64,000 nucleotides of DNA from Cordilura impudica (GCA_963682025.1 OY821519.1:95755585-95819584), one strand, 5' to 3'; shown: positions 33,651 through 46,131, numbered from the stretch's first letter. Made by a program: numbers and translations. The notes: generated from the letters alone by a model not told the origin.

Positions 33651-33651
33651 A

Positions 33652-36600
33652 ACAAGTAAGAGTGTTAAATTCGGCTGTGCCGAATCTTTGATACCATCCA
33701 CCTCGGTTTGAGTATTGATAATAAATGTAAACAAAATATTGGAAAAATATGCATGCGTTTCCGGTTATATGACACAACTTCTCGTTTAATTTAGTTTTTG
33801 CTAATTAAATAGCTCGCCCTAACCTCCATTGCAAAGGTAATGGTTGTGTAGGGTGGCTATATGTATTAAATCGTGCTAATTGGAGATGGCTGTATAGTTT
33901 CTTTTAACTGGCGAAATATTTTTTCATTGCGGCCATATAGGTCGGATGGAGTAACAAAATAATAACCAAAAAAAAGCTCTCTCAATCTTTTTATTAAAAT
34001 ATTGCCATATTTGGAAAACATAGAGAATAAATTTATAATAATAAATAATCACATTAGGGATGCCAAACGCAAAAAACCAAATGTCCCAAACATTTTAAAT
34101 AAAATAATTTGTTATCTTTATTTTCTGAAAAACTTCAAATATTCATCAAAAAAAAAAAATTGTGAAAAATAATATGTGTATAAAAAACATTCTCATCAAA
34201 TTGCGTTTATTTATGTTACAATTTTTATGTTCGCAATTCTTAAATATCATTTGAGGTTTTCTAAAATTCATTGAATTTAAATTAATGTTTTCTGTAGTGC
34301 GAATTCAACGATCTGACAGAATTTCAACGATCCGACAATCGCAAAATATATCGACAGCTATTGTTGTTTGCACTGAGGATTAAGTGATTCATTAGGTACA
34401 CATATCTTAACGACAGTCGACAAATCTATTTTTCTATTTATTTAAATTGTAAACGAGTGGCATCTCTGTCAAAATAAGCGAGAAACACAAAGAAGAATAG
34501 AAAAAAAAAACAAATTACTTCGTGTTTGACAGGGTGATTTTATGTTTATGTTTAATATCTCTATTTTTTTTACTAATATTTCTGTTTATTTATTTGAAAA
34601 TGAAATAATGAATTGAATATGCTATTTAATTTTTTTATTTACATAAAAAAGGTTTTTAATAGAAGCAAAATATTTTCACTATTTTATGATTTTTATTTAT
34701 GTATGACGACATTTCAACCTAAAAATTTAAGTTTATATCGATTGAATAAACAACACAAAAATGGTTGTCGTTTAGATAACAACAACAGCTGACTTTAACA
34801 ATAGCGAATATCGTTTAAAAATTTTACTGATAATTTTGCTTTTCTTTTTTAACGATTCGACAATCGTTAAAAGAAGTTACTGAAAAGCTGTTAATTTCCC
34901 CTGAATGCCAATATTTTTTTTTTAATGTAAACATTTTTTAAATGTAAACATATTTGGTGTTTGTTTTGGAATTTCAATTTGTGTTTAACGAATAAAATTT
35001 ATATGTATATTAAAGATGCAATTGATGTCTTCTAAATTTAAAATTATTATTTCCGACGTTTTGATATGATTTTGCTGAAATTCAGTTAATATTTTCTAAT
35101 TTATAGTTGGAAATTTTAATTCCAGTATTTAGAATTGATATTTTCTTAAATTTTTAATTTAAAAATTGCAATTTTGTATTTATGTGAATAATAATGCTTT
35201 AGTAATTATAAACAATTTTTAAAAATTAGATGTAATCGCAATCAGATATTTTGTAGGTAAAGCAGAATAATAATTCTATATAACTATGTAGAACTGTTTT
35301 GAAAGCAAAAAACTCATTGATGAACTCGGTAACTCTATTTTGTAAAGACAACAAAAAGTTAATATGCCAAACTTATGTTCATATTTGTAAAAGAATAATG
35401 AAAAAACGTATGAAATAAAAGATCAGCCGCTGTATACTCTTAACATTGTTCTGTATGATATCTAGTAGAAAATATTGACATTCATGTTAAAATAGAAATA
35501 ACTATTGCAAAGCTAATTAGAACAAAAATTGTGGCGCCATCTATTGTGGCATAGTCACGCTGAGCAAAATGAAGTGACACTCTGTTAATGCAAAATAAAT
35601 GTATTTTCCCCACAACAAAATATTGCAGAATTTTATGTAAATAAAATAATATACCGATTTATTTCTAACATGCAGTTATTATGGATAATCATATATAGAA
35701 TATATGTATATTATTTGTATTATTTAATATTATTTATTATTTAATACAACATCAAACGTTATTTTTATGTTTTTCCCTTTAAATAAATTAATACATAAAA
35801 TTTTTTTTTGCTAAATTTACATTGATTTCTTTTTATTAACAACTAGGTATTTTAGCATTATTTGCTTTAGATGCTGGTGAATTTTTACTACCTTTATATT
35901 AACTCGTAGTGTCTGCTTGTCGAAAAAATTTTGGATCGATTTTAACCCCTTTCCCGTGACCCAATTGATCTGAAACTTTGCAGGCAGGCTCGTGGCAATG
36001 ACAGAAATGATCTAGTAAATTTTTTTAGTGATGCCAAAACAATGGAAACTTTTAAATTTTTCTACCAGAGTTGATAAAAAAATGTACAAAGGGTTAGTTT
36101 TTATTATATTATTACCACAACGACCACAAAAACAACAAGTCCAGCTATGACAACAATATAACATTTAGAATAACAACAAGAACACTATAGAAACATCATA
36201 TTTTTAATTTTTTTTTTCTTTTTCAGAGATTTCCCTGGACCTGTTCCACCGATTTTAATGATTTTTGAAACAGGAATCTTCCCACGAATTTTGAGAATCA
36301 TTCCCACTAAAAATGATCACCTTAGCTATCCTATTGAAGGCGTGATCGTGACAAGAACAAGATAGAAAATTATATTTTTTCAAGACTTTTTTTAGTTCTT
36401 CATTCAAATCTCGGGCCCTAATCGACCGATTTGGACGATTTTAAATACCAAACTTTTCAGGATGTTAGTGAATCATTTTTTATATCAGCGAGCACCCTAG
36501 CTGCCCGATTGATGCCGCCATCGTGATTTCCACAGACGGACAGATGGACATCGCTATATCAACTCCGGTTGTTATAAGGATCACAAATATATATATTTTA

Positions 36601-36657
36601 TGGGGTCCAAAATTTTTTTTCTAATTATTACAAACGGAATGACAAACTTATATACAC
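33652..36657. mobile_element. Family M repeat, copy M2
   Basis: Starts ACAAGTAAGAGTGTTAAATT with hairpin ATTCGGC-TGT-GCCGAAT, and ends within GACAAACTTATATACAC. Near-identical to M3 along about 3 kb, including GACAGATGGACATCGC and TCAACTCCGGTTGTTAT near the end. The terminal GGTATAAAA hairpin present in M3 is missing. No ORF of note. Confidence 0.75.
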
Positions 36658-36877
36658 ATGTGGACAGAAAAATATGTGTGAACTTTTTTATTTGAAGTAG
36701 AGTATGGTTTTTATATTTTTTGTCAAATTGTCAAAATATTTATAATATAAAAAATAAATTATAAAAAAATGCATTCTATTACAAAACTCGTTGGGATAAG
36801 GGTAAAATTTCGAAAGGTTTAGGGTTGTCCTTAAATCTAATAACTGACATATTTTTCAAAGACAACTTGTTAAAAAA
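36658..36877. other. Spacer between M2 and M3
   Basis: 220 bases beginning CATGTGGACAGAAAAATATG. No match to other parts of the window noticed. Confidence 0.4.
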
Positions 36878-39800
36878 ACAAGTAAGAGTGTTAAATTCGG
36901 CTGTGCCGAATCTTTGATACCCTCCACCTCGGCTTGAGTCTTGATAATAAATGTAAATGAAAAAGTAAACAATTTGTTAAACTTAATACCAAATTATTTC
37001 AGCAAATTCTTTGGGTTGGTTTTCGTCTTTTCATCGTGGTTGCTGATCGGCATGCATTTAGGTTATATACCTATATGCATGCGTTGCGTTTTCGTTTAAT
37101 TTAGTTTTTGCTAATTAAATAGCTCGTTCTAACCTCCATTGCAAATGTAATGGTTGTGTAGGGTGGCTATATGCACTAAATCGTGCTAATTGGAGATGGC
37201 TGTATAGTTTCTTTTAACTGGCCAAAAATTTCTTCATTGCGGCCATATAGGTCGGATGGAGTAACAAAATAATAACCAAAAAAAACTCTCAAAATTTTTT
37301 TTATTAAAACATTGCCATATTTGGAAAACATAGAGAATAAATTTATAATAATAAATATTCAAATTAGGGATGCCAAACGCAAAAAACCAAATGTCCCAAA
37401 CATTTTAAATAAAATAATTTGTTCTCTTTATTTTCTGAAAAACTTCAAATTTTCAACCCAAAAAATTGTAAAAAATAACATTCTTATCAAATTGCGTTAA
37501 TTTATGTAACAGTTTTTATGTTCGCAATTCTTAAATATCATTTAACGTTTTCTAAAATTCATTGAATTTAAATTAATGTTTTCTGTAGTGTGATTCTTTA
37601 AATTTCAACGATCCGACAATCGCAAAATATATCGACAGCTATTGTTGTTTGCACTAAGGATTAAGTGATTCACTAAGTACATACATCTTAACGACAGTCG
37701 ACAAATCTATTTTTCTATTTATTTAAATTGTAAACGAGTGGCATCTCTGTCAAAATAAGCGAAAAACACAAAGAAGAATAGAAAAAAACAAATTACTTCG
37801 TGTTTGACAGGATGATTTTATGTTTATGTTTAATATCTTTATTTTTTTACTAATATTTCTGTTTATTTATTTGAAAATGAAATAATGAATTGAATATGCT
37901 ATTTAATTTTTTTATTTATATAAAAAAGTTTTTTAATTAAAGCAAAATATTTTCACTATTTTATGATTTTTATTTATGTATGACGACATTTCAACCTAAA
38001 AATTTAAGTTTTTATCGATTGAATAAACAACACAAAAATTGTTGTCGTTTAGAGAACAACAACAGCTGACTTTAACAATAGCGAATATCGTTTAAAAATT
38101 TTACTGGTAATTTTGCAATTTTCTTTTTTTAACGATTCGACTATCGTTAAAAGAAGTTACTGAATCGCGGTACTGAAAAGCTATTAATTTCTCCTGAATG
38201 TCAATATTTTTTTAAATGTAAAAATTTTTTAAATGTAAACATAGGTATTTGGTGTTTTTTTTTTTTTTTTTTTTGGAATTTCAATTTGTGTTTAAGGAAT
38301 AAAATTTATATATTAAAGATGCAATTGATGTCTTCTAAATTTAAAATTATAATTTCTGACGTTTTGATATAATTTTCTGAAATTCAATTAATTGTAATTT
38401 ATAATTGGAAATTTTTAATTCCAGTTTTTAGAATTGATATTTTCTTAAATTTGAATGGAAAATTTAAAAAGTGCAATTTTGTATTTATGTGAGTAATAAT
38501 GCTTTAGTAATTATAAACAATTTTTAAAAATGAGATGTAATCGCAATCAGATATTTTGTAGGTAAAGCAGAATAATAATTCTATATAACTATGTAGAACT
38601 GTTTTGAAAGCAAAAAACTTATTGATGAACTCGGTAACTCTATTTTGTAAAGACAACAAAAAGTTAATATGCCAAACTTATGTTCATATTTGTAAAAGAA
38701 TAATGAAAATACGTATGAAATAAAAGACCAGCCCGTGTATACTCTTAACATTGTTCTGTATGATATCCAGTTGAAAATATTAACATTCATGTTAAAATAG
38801 AAATAACTATTGCAAAGTTAATTAGAACAAACAAAAATTGTGGCACCATCTACTGTGGCATAGTCACGCTGAGCAAAATGAAGTGACACTCTGTTAATAC
38901 AAAAGAATTGTATTTTCCTCATAACAAAATATTGCAGAATTTTGTGTAAATAAAATAATATACCGACTTATTTCTAACATGCAGTTGTTATGGATATACA
39001 TATATAATATATGTATATTATTTGTATTATTTAATATGTTTATATAAATTTATAAATAAATTTATACATAAAATATTTTTTGCTATATTTACATTATTTT
39101 TTTTTTATTAACAACTAGGTATTTTAGCATTATTTGCTTTAGATGCTGGTGAATTTTTACTCCCTTTATATTAACTCGTAGTGTCTGCTTGTCGAAAAAA
39201 TTTTGGATCGATTTTAACCAATTTCCCGTGAGCCATTCGGTCTGAAATTTTGCAGGCAAGCTCGTGGTAATAACAGAAATGATCTAACAAATTTTTAGAG
39301 TGATGCCAAAACAATGGAAACTTTTAAATTTTTCTACCAGAGTTAATAAAAAAATGTACAAAGGGTTAGTTTTAATTATATTATTACCACAACGACCACA
39401 AAAACAACAAGTCCAGCTATGAAAACAACACAACATTTAGAATAACAACAAGAACAATATAGAATCATCATATTTTTAATTTTTTTTATTTTTTCAGAGA
39501 TTTCCCTGGACCTGTTCCACCGATTTTAATGATTTTTGAAATAGAAATCTTCCTATGAATTTGTTGAATCATTCTCGCTAAAAATGATCACTGTAGCTGC
39601 ACTATCCTGGGCGTGATCGTGACAAGAACAACATAGAAAATTATATTTTTTCAAGACTTTTTTAGTTCTACATTCAAATCTCGGGCCCTAATCGACCGAT
39701 TTGGATGATTTTAAATAGCAAACTTTTCAGGATGTCAATGAATCATTTTTTATGTCAGCGAGCACCCTAGCTGCCCGATTGATGCCGCCATCGTGATTTC

Positions 39801-39961
39801 CACAGACGGACAGATGGACATCGCTATATCAACTCCGGTTGTTATAAGGATCACAAATATATATATTTTATGGGGTCCAAAATTTTTTTTCTAATTATTA
39901 CAAACGGAATGACAAACTTATATACATATACCATCTGCACACCGAAGTGGAGGGTATAAAA
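36878..39961. mobile_element. Family M repeat, copy M3 (complete)
   Basis: Same start as M2. The right end is complete: TATACCATCTGCACACCGAA, GTGGAGGGTATAAAA, which can fold (TATACC with GGTATA). 3.08 kb. It differs from M2 mainly by small indels, including an extra 100-base block near the left end with CTTTTCATCGTGGTTGCTG. No coding capacity. Confidence 0.78.
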
Positions 39962-39964
39962 CTA

Positions 39965-40180
39965 TGTTCCAAATGCCTTAAAATAAAGTATTAATTTTAA
40001 ATTGTTTTGATGTTTTGTATTAAAAAAAAAAAAAAAAATTAGAAAAAACTTAAATGACTTGTTAGTTACACAAGTGTTCACAAAAATTAAGATAACGGTA
40101 TAAATAACGGAACTGCGGAACAATAGTACAGCAACAAACATAAAAATATCATATATTATTATTGAGCACTTTATAATTAT
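39965..40180. repeat. Duplicated Tc1-like 5' arm
   Basis: Matches 31051-31258: ATTAATTTTAAATTGTTTT, AAACTTAAATGACTTGTTAG, AGATAACGGTATAAATAACG, ATTGAGCACTTTATAATT. This copy continues to the TIR at 40224; the copy at 31051 stops at the DUF7869-like insertion. Confidence 0.8.
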
Positions 40181-40224
40181 TGCAAAAAAAAAATATTTTT
40201 TATGAACAGTTTTGGAAGTCACTG

Positions 40225-40500
40225 TATATAATAATTTGTATCTTATGACAATCTCGGTCAGTCTGATAGGGTTGTTCGAATTTGGGCTAGGCCTGCAATT
40301 GACCCGATTTTCACCAATTTCAATAGCGTTCGTCCAAATCTTATCAAAATATATTCATATCTGTACCCGTAGTTTGATTACAAGGCTTAGATGGACACAC
40401 AGACGGGCGGACGGACATCGCAAATTCGGCTCAGAAAATAATTCTTTGTCGATCGGTATAAGAAGACATGGGTCTATGTTAAATATTTTTGGTAGTTTCT
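40225..40500 (-). mobile_element. Family F1 repeat, copy c, right half
   Basis: Resumes F1 order exactly where the left half (26118-26406) stopped: ATCTTATGACAATCTCGGTC, GGGCTAGGCCTGCAATTGAC, ATTTCACCAATTTCAATAGC-type sequence, CAGACGGGCGGACGGACATC, then ATGGGTCTATG. Compare with copy g at 53960-54250. Confidence 0.65.
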
Positions 40501-40829
40501 GGCCAAACTAAAATTATTTAGACGATATTCTACTTTAAGTTTGCGCAGTAATAAATTTATAGAAAACAACATAGGAAAAGGGGTAGTCTAAATTTTTTTA
40601 TTTTTTTTTTCTATTTTATTAAAATCATTTTAAATACATTCTTAAAAACGCTTAATTCTAGTGCCGCTTACCGTAAAAAAGGTAAATAAATAAATAAAAT
40701 AAATTTTATAATTGCTTTTTTTTCTTCTAATTATTGTAAATTGATTATGATTTATTATATTAATTGTTTCTCATTTTTTTAAATTCAGTTATTTTAGGTT
40801 CACTGTGAAGCTAAGAAATGTTCTTAAAT
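40501..40829. other. Unassigned AT-rich stretch with a short dispersed repeat
   Basis: 40502-40560 matches 24922-24985. The rest is A/T-rich without features that I can name. Confidence 0.4.
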
Positions 40830-41485
40830 CAGCCCAATTCTAAACAAAAAATCCGCATGAAATTTCTCACTTTCCCCTTTTACCCTATTATGAATAAAAA
40901 TTCCTTCGGAAAAAAATTCAATGGGAAAAAGGTAGTTATTCTCAATGCACTTCAATTTGTTTTTTTTCCCTCAAAAAATTTCCCTTGCAAAACAGACGGG
41001 AGTTTACATAAAAATGTAAGAAGTATTTTGATAAAACAAAATTTAAATTAGAAAAAGAAATGTTTTATTGTTCTTGTAGGTCGAAGATCACAAATAAAGC
41101 CCAACTTCAACTTTTGTTAACTTTAATGAAAGCCAATTGGGGCATTGATTACGGTTTCCATAGATTCAGCCCACAATTGTCTGCAAGCAATCCTTTGGGA
41201 ATTTCTTTGTTGTTATTCTACAATACAATTTCCTCCACAAGTGCTCGCATCATAACTGTGCTATTCACATTTTATTTAATTTTTCTTTAAAATAAATTTA
41301 TTTACGTTTGCACACAAAAAAAAATTTATTGTCAATAAGCAAAACAACTGGCTTCGAAATTCGATGAAGCCACTTATTCATTTTTTTGCTCACGAGGAAT
41401 TTATAATTGGAGGATTTTTTTTCTCGAGAAAAGTATTTTCCGTGAGAAAGAAATTCCTTGAGAATATTCGTAATTGGGCTGAATA
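40830..41485. mobile_element. MITE at the 3' end of LINE copy C
   Basis: Ends TCAGCCCAATTCTAAAC and the inverse of TCAGCCCAATTACGAATA. Similarity continues inward (AATTTCTCACT, GAAAA-rich blocks). About 655 bp without recognisable coding sequence. It sits where LINE C coding sequence ends on the minus strand. Confidence 0.6.
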
Positions 41486-41489
41486 TCTT

Positions 41490-42390
41490 TCCCTCTTTTA
41501 TTTGCATTTGTGGTTGATATTATTCCTAAAGGCAATTTGTTGAATATGTTGGGCAAAATTATCGATAAGGTATTCTTTCCATAGTTGTTGCAATGACGTT
41601 CGACCTTGAATCGTCCTTCAGCTCGAAGTCTCGTATTATGTGTGTGGTCAATAGCTTTCAAGAAACGTGGATCATTGTAAAATTCGTTTATTAAAGTTGT
41701 GGAAAAGATGCTGTTAACGTTTAGGATTCGTAGCCTACTGGCGATATTGGAATTGTTGGATATATTGGGAGTATTGTTGTTGATGTTGTGGAGCATGTTG
41801 CATGTTGTTGTTCGATATAATGTTGTAAATGTAGTTATTTGACGTACTGTGGATGTTGTCAACATTGCTGTTGTTGTTGAAGGTATGGTTAATGTAGTTG
41901 GGTGTATTGTTGTTGATTATTGACGTATTGCTTATGTTATTTCTAGTGTTAATGTGGCTATTGACATATATCATAGTGTAGTTTAATATGTTGTTGTATT
42001 GTCGATGCTTCAAAAGTATTTTTAAGATTTCGTTTTGTGTCTGTTGAAGCGATTTACAAAATGTTGCACTTCCCCAAGCAGTTATGCCATAACTAATGTA
42101 CGACTCGGCCAGCGAAAAATATGCCAGTTTCAGGACATTGAAAGTAGCACAGTTACTTAAATGGTAAAGACTGTATGCTGTTTTCCTTACTTTTTTGGGA
42201 AGGTTTTGTATATGTGTTAGCCATTTAAAGTTGTCGTCGACGTAGACTACAAGATATTTGTAATTGCTTACCATCTCTATGAGAGTAGTACAAGTATCCG
42301 TATAGTTACTATCATTAATAGCATTGTGAAGGCATAGGGTGTCGTGAAATTGAAACTCAAAATTTGTTATTTTATCTAGTTCCTTTTGCA
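41490..42390 (-). pseudogene. Non-LTR retrotransposon (LINE) 3' fragment, copy C
   Basis: Minus-strand reading gives the post-RT part of ORF2: VSNYKYLVVYVDDNFKWLTH, VRKTAYSLYHLSNCATFNVL, YFSLAESYISYGITAWGSAT, QQTQNEILKILLKHR. After an Asn/Thr-rich expansion and a frame change come HTHNTRLRAEGRFKVERHCN and NYGKNTLSIILPNIFNKLPL, the typical C-terminus of CR1/Jockey-group elements. The 5' portion is lost because LINE copy A inserted at about 42391. The Asn-rich segment comes from AAT/AAC trinucleotide expansion and is not typical of the family. Confidence 0.75.
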
Positions 42391-44372
42391 TTATTTATTT
42401 ATTTATTCATCTACAGAATATTTATTCTTACAGACTACTTAGATCTAATAATATATTTAGTTATAAAACTTTAATAAATTTAACTTAAATTTATCTTTAG
42501 TTACTTGGAAATCTATCTCAGAAGAAGGACTATTAAATAATTTTTTGCACCTTGTAATTGGATCATTTAAGGCATAGTTTGACCTATGAAGAGAATCTTC
42601 AAACATTCGAATATTTCTTAAATCCCTTGGTGGCCGGTATAATTAAATAGATCACAAATTTCCGAACAATTTATGTCCCAAGATAAAACATTATAAACAA
42701 ACATTATAGAAGAGTATGATCGACGATCACTTAAAGATTGCAATCCTAAAAGTTTTCTTCTTACTACATATGTAGGCAACTCATAATGCCAAGAATATTT
42801 TAAAATACTTCTAGAAAACCTCTTTTGAACACCTTCAATACGGTTTGAAGCCGTAATGTAATAAGGGCTGCAAATAATTGAACAACATTCGAGTTTAGTA
42901 CGAACCAATGACGTAAATAAGGATTTAAATGTAAAAGAATCTCGAAAGTTCTTAGAATTTCTATTTATGAAGCCAAGCATGCTATAAGCTTTAGAAACAA
43001 TAAAGGCAATATGACTAGGTAAAGTTAAATTTACATCAAATATAACACCCAAATCTTTGACCTCAATTTCACGAATAAGATTTTACCTCCAATACTATAA
43101 TTAAATAAAATGGGATGAGAACTGCGAGTGTAAGAAACAACACAACACTTTGTAACATTAACTGTGAGCTCATTTTCACTACACCAGTTCGATAATTTGA
43201 TTAAGGCAATTTCATGGAATCAACCACATTTGATATTCTAGCAAATAGTTTCATATCATCCGCAAATAACAAGCATTTTGAAAATTTTAAAACAGATGGA
43301 AGATCATTAATAAAGAGCACAAATAGCAGTGGTCCAATGTGTGTGCCCTGCGGAATACCAGAGTAAGCACTAATCTGAAGTTTCGAATAATAATTACCAA
43401 AAGCGACTTTCAGTTTTCTTTTAATTAAAAAGTTTTTGAAAAATAATTGTAGAGTATGAGGAAATCCAAACGCAGAAATTTTCCTTAATAAAATATTATG
43501 ACTTACTGTATCAAATGCTTTCGCAAAATCTGTATAAGCAATATCTAATTGAGATCTGAGTTCCATGGCATTTAATATGTTATGGGTGACCAAAGTTAAA
43601 TTCGTAGTGGTAGATCTGCCAGGCATAAAACCATGTTGACAGGGTGAAATAAAATCCTTAACATAACCGAAAAGTTTTTCTTTGATAATTGAGTCAAAAA
43701 TTTTGGCTAATGTACATTGTTTTACAATTGGTCTATAGTTTGTAACTTGGCTACGATCACCCGATTTAAACATAGGAGTAACTGAACAGTATTTCCAACT
43801 ATCCAAAAATTTACCTTGTTTAATAGAAGTATTAAAAAGAATTGATGGCTTCAGCAATATTTTGTGAACATTTTTTGAAAAATATTGATGGATATGAGAT
43901 AAGAGAGCATTTACTACGATTTTTTAAGGAATTTATGGCAATCAAAACATCTTCTATACTAATATCGAAATTTGGCATACGATCAGTAATCTGGTGTAAT
44001 GGTTGAAAATCACAAATCTCAGATCTGGGCGTAATAAATGTTGATTGAAAATAATCTGCAAATAAATCACAGGATTCTGCATTACCATCAGATGACAAAT
44101 TACCGAAGAACATACGTTTTGGAATGCCATTATTATCTTCTTTGCTATTAATGAAATTCCAAAAATCTGAAGAATTTGTTTTAACTTTATTTTCGATATC
44201 AAAAACATATTGTTTATACAGAAAATTTCGAAAGAAGTTATATTCGTTTCGAACTAATGTAAAATAATCACGATCTTCATCACTACTCGATGTAATGAAT
44301 TTTTTGTAGGCCTTATTTTTAACATTTTTCATGTGACAAAGCCTTGAATTGTACCATGGAGGTTTATGATTA
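42391..44372 (-). pseudogene. LINE copy A: reverse transcriptase, 5'-truncated
   Basis: Minus-strand ORF2 from NHKPPWYNS at 44372 to the tail. Reverse transcriptase motifs: VTNYRPIVKQCTLAKIFDSI; QHGFMPGRST; YTDFAKAFDTVSHNILLRKI; YSGIPQGTHIGPLLFVLFI; CLLFADDMKLF, with the catalytic DD intact. Then GVIFDVNLTLPSHIAFIVSK, LVRTKLECCSIICSPYY and IEGVQKRFSRSILKY. Frameshifts occur near 43845 and between 43052 and 43201. The 3' end carries an AATA-repeat tail (plus-strand TTATTTATTTATTTATT at 42391-42407) and abuts LINE C. 5' truncation at the APE/RT linker and the simple-repeat tail are normal for target-primed reverse transcription. CR1/Jockey-group family, same as copy B. Confidence 0.85.
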
Positions 44373-45300
44373 TGCAATTTTTATTCCATACAAAACAGTC
44401 AAATTAATACAACATGTATGCTTTTTCAATAGAGAAAATTGTTCAGAATTAGAAAGATATTCACGCACATACAAAAATTAGTTGGAATTCGATTACAACT
44501 AGATAATTTTTTTAAAGTAATAAGAATTTTTATTGTAATTCTTAAATATTTTAAAATATAATAGGTAGTGTCTTACATTTATCGTATAAGCATAATTCAT
44601 CAGTCGTAAATATTGGTGACTTCAACTGCTACTTTTACTTTTTATAACAACATATTTCAAGCCGAAATGTTTTAACAGATATTGTAACAAATAATTGCTT
44701 AGAGTACTTTATATAAAATTTTTATTAAAAATTGATTTTCGGTTACAACAAAAGAAAACCTAACATTAAACTCTTTTGGAGTTTTTAAATATTGTGTTGT
44801 AAATACAAAAAAAAAAAAAGATAGGAATATGATTTATCTGACCCAATGTGTTTATTTGAGTTATCATTTGTCAAATAAAATGAAATAGAATAAAGAAAAC
44901 TTTTTGATATTATTTTATAAATCAAAATCATAATGTGTCAAGAAACCCCACATTATTCTAAAAAATGGATGGTCGAATGGTGCTAACTATATACTCGTTA
45001 TAATGGAACCTGAAAATGTTATTCAGTCCACATGGCATGTGTTTTCTTTTGGTATTTACCAGGGCGGTCCTAGAGTAATCACATCTGACGTAGAGATGTT
45101 GGCAGTAGTTTGAAGACAATTGCTTTGGTGTAAAATGGCAACTATAGAATGTTTTAAGTTTCAAGGCGCCAGGTTGTTCAGTATTTTTTTTTTTGAGCCA
45201 TCAAAAGTCAATAATCTCAGGGAGAAAATTGGTAACCAATAATACTTTAATTTAAAGGGTCTCAATTCAACCAATATTGAAACTGGATTCTTCTCTGGGG
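44373..45300. other. Intergenic DNA with one dispersed repeat
   Basis: 44425-44565 matches 25795-26115 minus the MITE inserted there. The rest, including an A-run near 44808, shows nothing coding. Confidence 0.45.
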
Positions 45301-45309
45301 GGTCTGCTC

Positions 45310-45880
45310 CTTCGTTTACGACTATAAAATATTGGGTGACACAGTTTAAACGAGGCCGTACGAACTGGCAATTGAAGTGGCCACGTATTCAAAAAGTGCT
45401 ATACTTCGTTTAAATTGACCGAACATTTGGAGAGGAGGAGGCTATTCACAAACTGGGTGCCGCATTTGCTCACAATAGAACAAAAACACCGTCAGGAAGA
45501 TGTTTCAATAGAGTGTTTTGAGATGTTGGCGATTCGTAAGCAAAGTAAGAGTCAAAATAATGGACAGAAATGGGAGAATTGTGTCTAAAGAAGGTGAATA
45601 CATTTTCATCTGTTTTTTGGAATGCACGTGGGATAACCTTTATTGAATATCTTCAAACAGGAAAAACAATCAATGGCAAAAATTATGCTAACTTATTGCA
45701 GCGTTTAAGTGAATAATGACAAAAGCCCGCATTTGGCAAAAAAAAAATTATTTCATCAAGATAATGCTCCAGTTCACACATCCACTATTTCGAAGAAAAC
45801 CAGGAAGTGTAAGAAAGTCTGCTTTGACGTACGTTTCGTTATTCATAACAACTCAGCAACTATTCTTTTCGATAGTCTGT
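45310..45880 (+). pseudogene. Mariner transposase relic
   Basis: Reading across frames: TTIKYWVTQFKRGRTN (HTH end), NWVPHLLTIEQKHRQEDVS, ECFEMLAIRKQSKSQ, YLQTGKTINGKNYANLLQRL, LFHQDNAPVHTSTISKKTRK. The last segment holds the second catalytic Asp (HQDNAPVHT). These are diagnostic mariner blocks. The segment with the first catalytic Asp and the C-terminal catalytic region are missing or unreadable, and there are several frameshifts and stops. No terminal inverted repeats found. Confidence 0.8.
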
Positions 45881-46074
45881 GATACTCGTAGTACTTCGCA
45901 TTTTCGAGTTCATTAACCATTTCTGCGCTACTAGCGCATAAATCATATATGTTGATCAATGATTAAAAACGCGTATACAGCATTACAGATTCAGTCAGTG
46001 AGTCAGTGATGAACGTAAATATATTAAGTAATGTAAAGAAAAAATAACAAAAGTATTTTTATAATAATATTTGT

Positions 46075-46080
46075 TTTATT
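46075..46080 (-). terminator. Polyadenylation signal of the VM-domain gene
   Basis: AATAAA on the minus strand, about 50 bases after the stop codon, followed by an AT-rich downstream region. Confidence 0.55.
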
Positions 46081-46131
46081 TAAAAAAAATGCTTAATTAT
46101 TTATTATATTTGTGACTAGGTATGTGCGACT

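Larger units (their letters stand above)
29780..40224. mobile_element. Tc1-like element ends enclosing nested insertions
   Basis: The left end (AGTGACTTCCAAAACTGT at 29780) and right end (ACAGTTTTGGAAGTCACTG ending 40224) are inverse matches, each bordered by TA. Outside them the two halves of one F1 element resume, apart from the long-TIR element on the left. I therefore read them as the ends of one Tc1-like insertion later expanded by a DUF7869-like element and two M copies. About 210 bases of its 5' side occur twice (31051-31258 and 39965-40180), which a simple nested insertion does not explain. Confidence 0.6.

Noticed and set aside
41060..41290. 76-codon ORF in the MITE next to LINE C
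   Set aside because: No recognisable motif and no second copy to test conservation; the MITE context makes coding unlikely.
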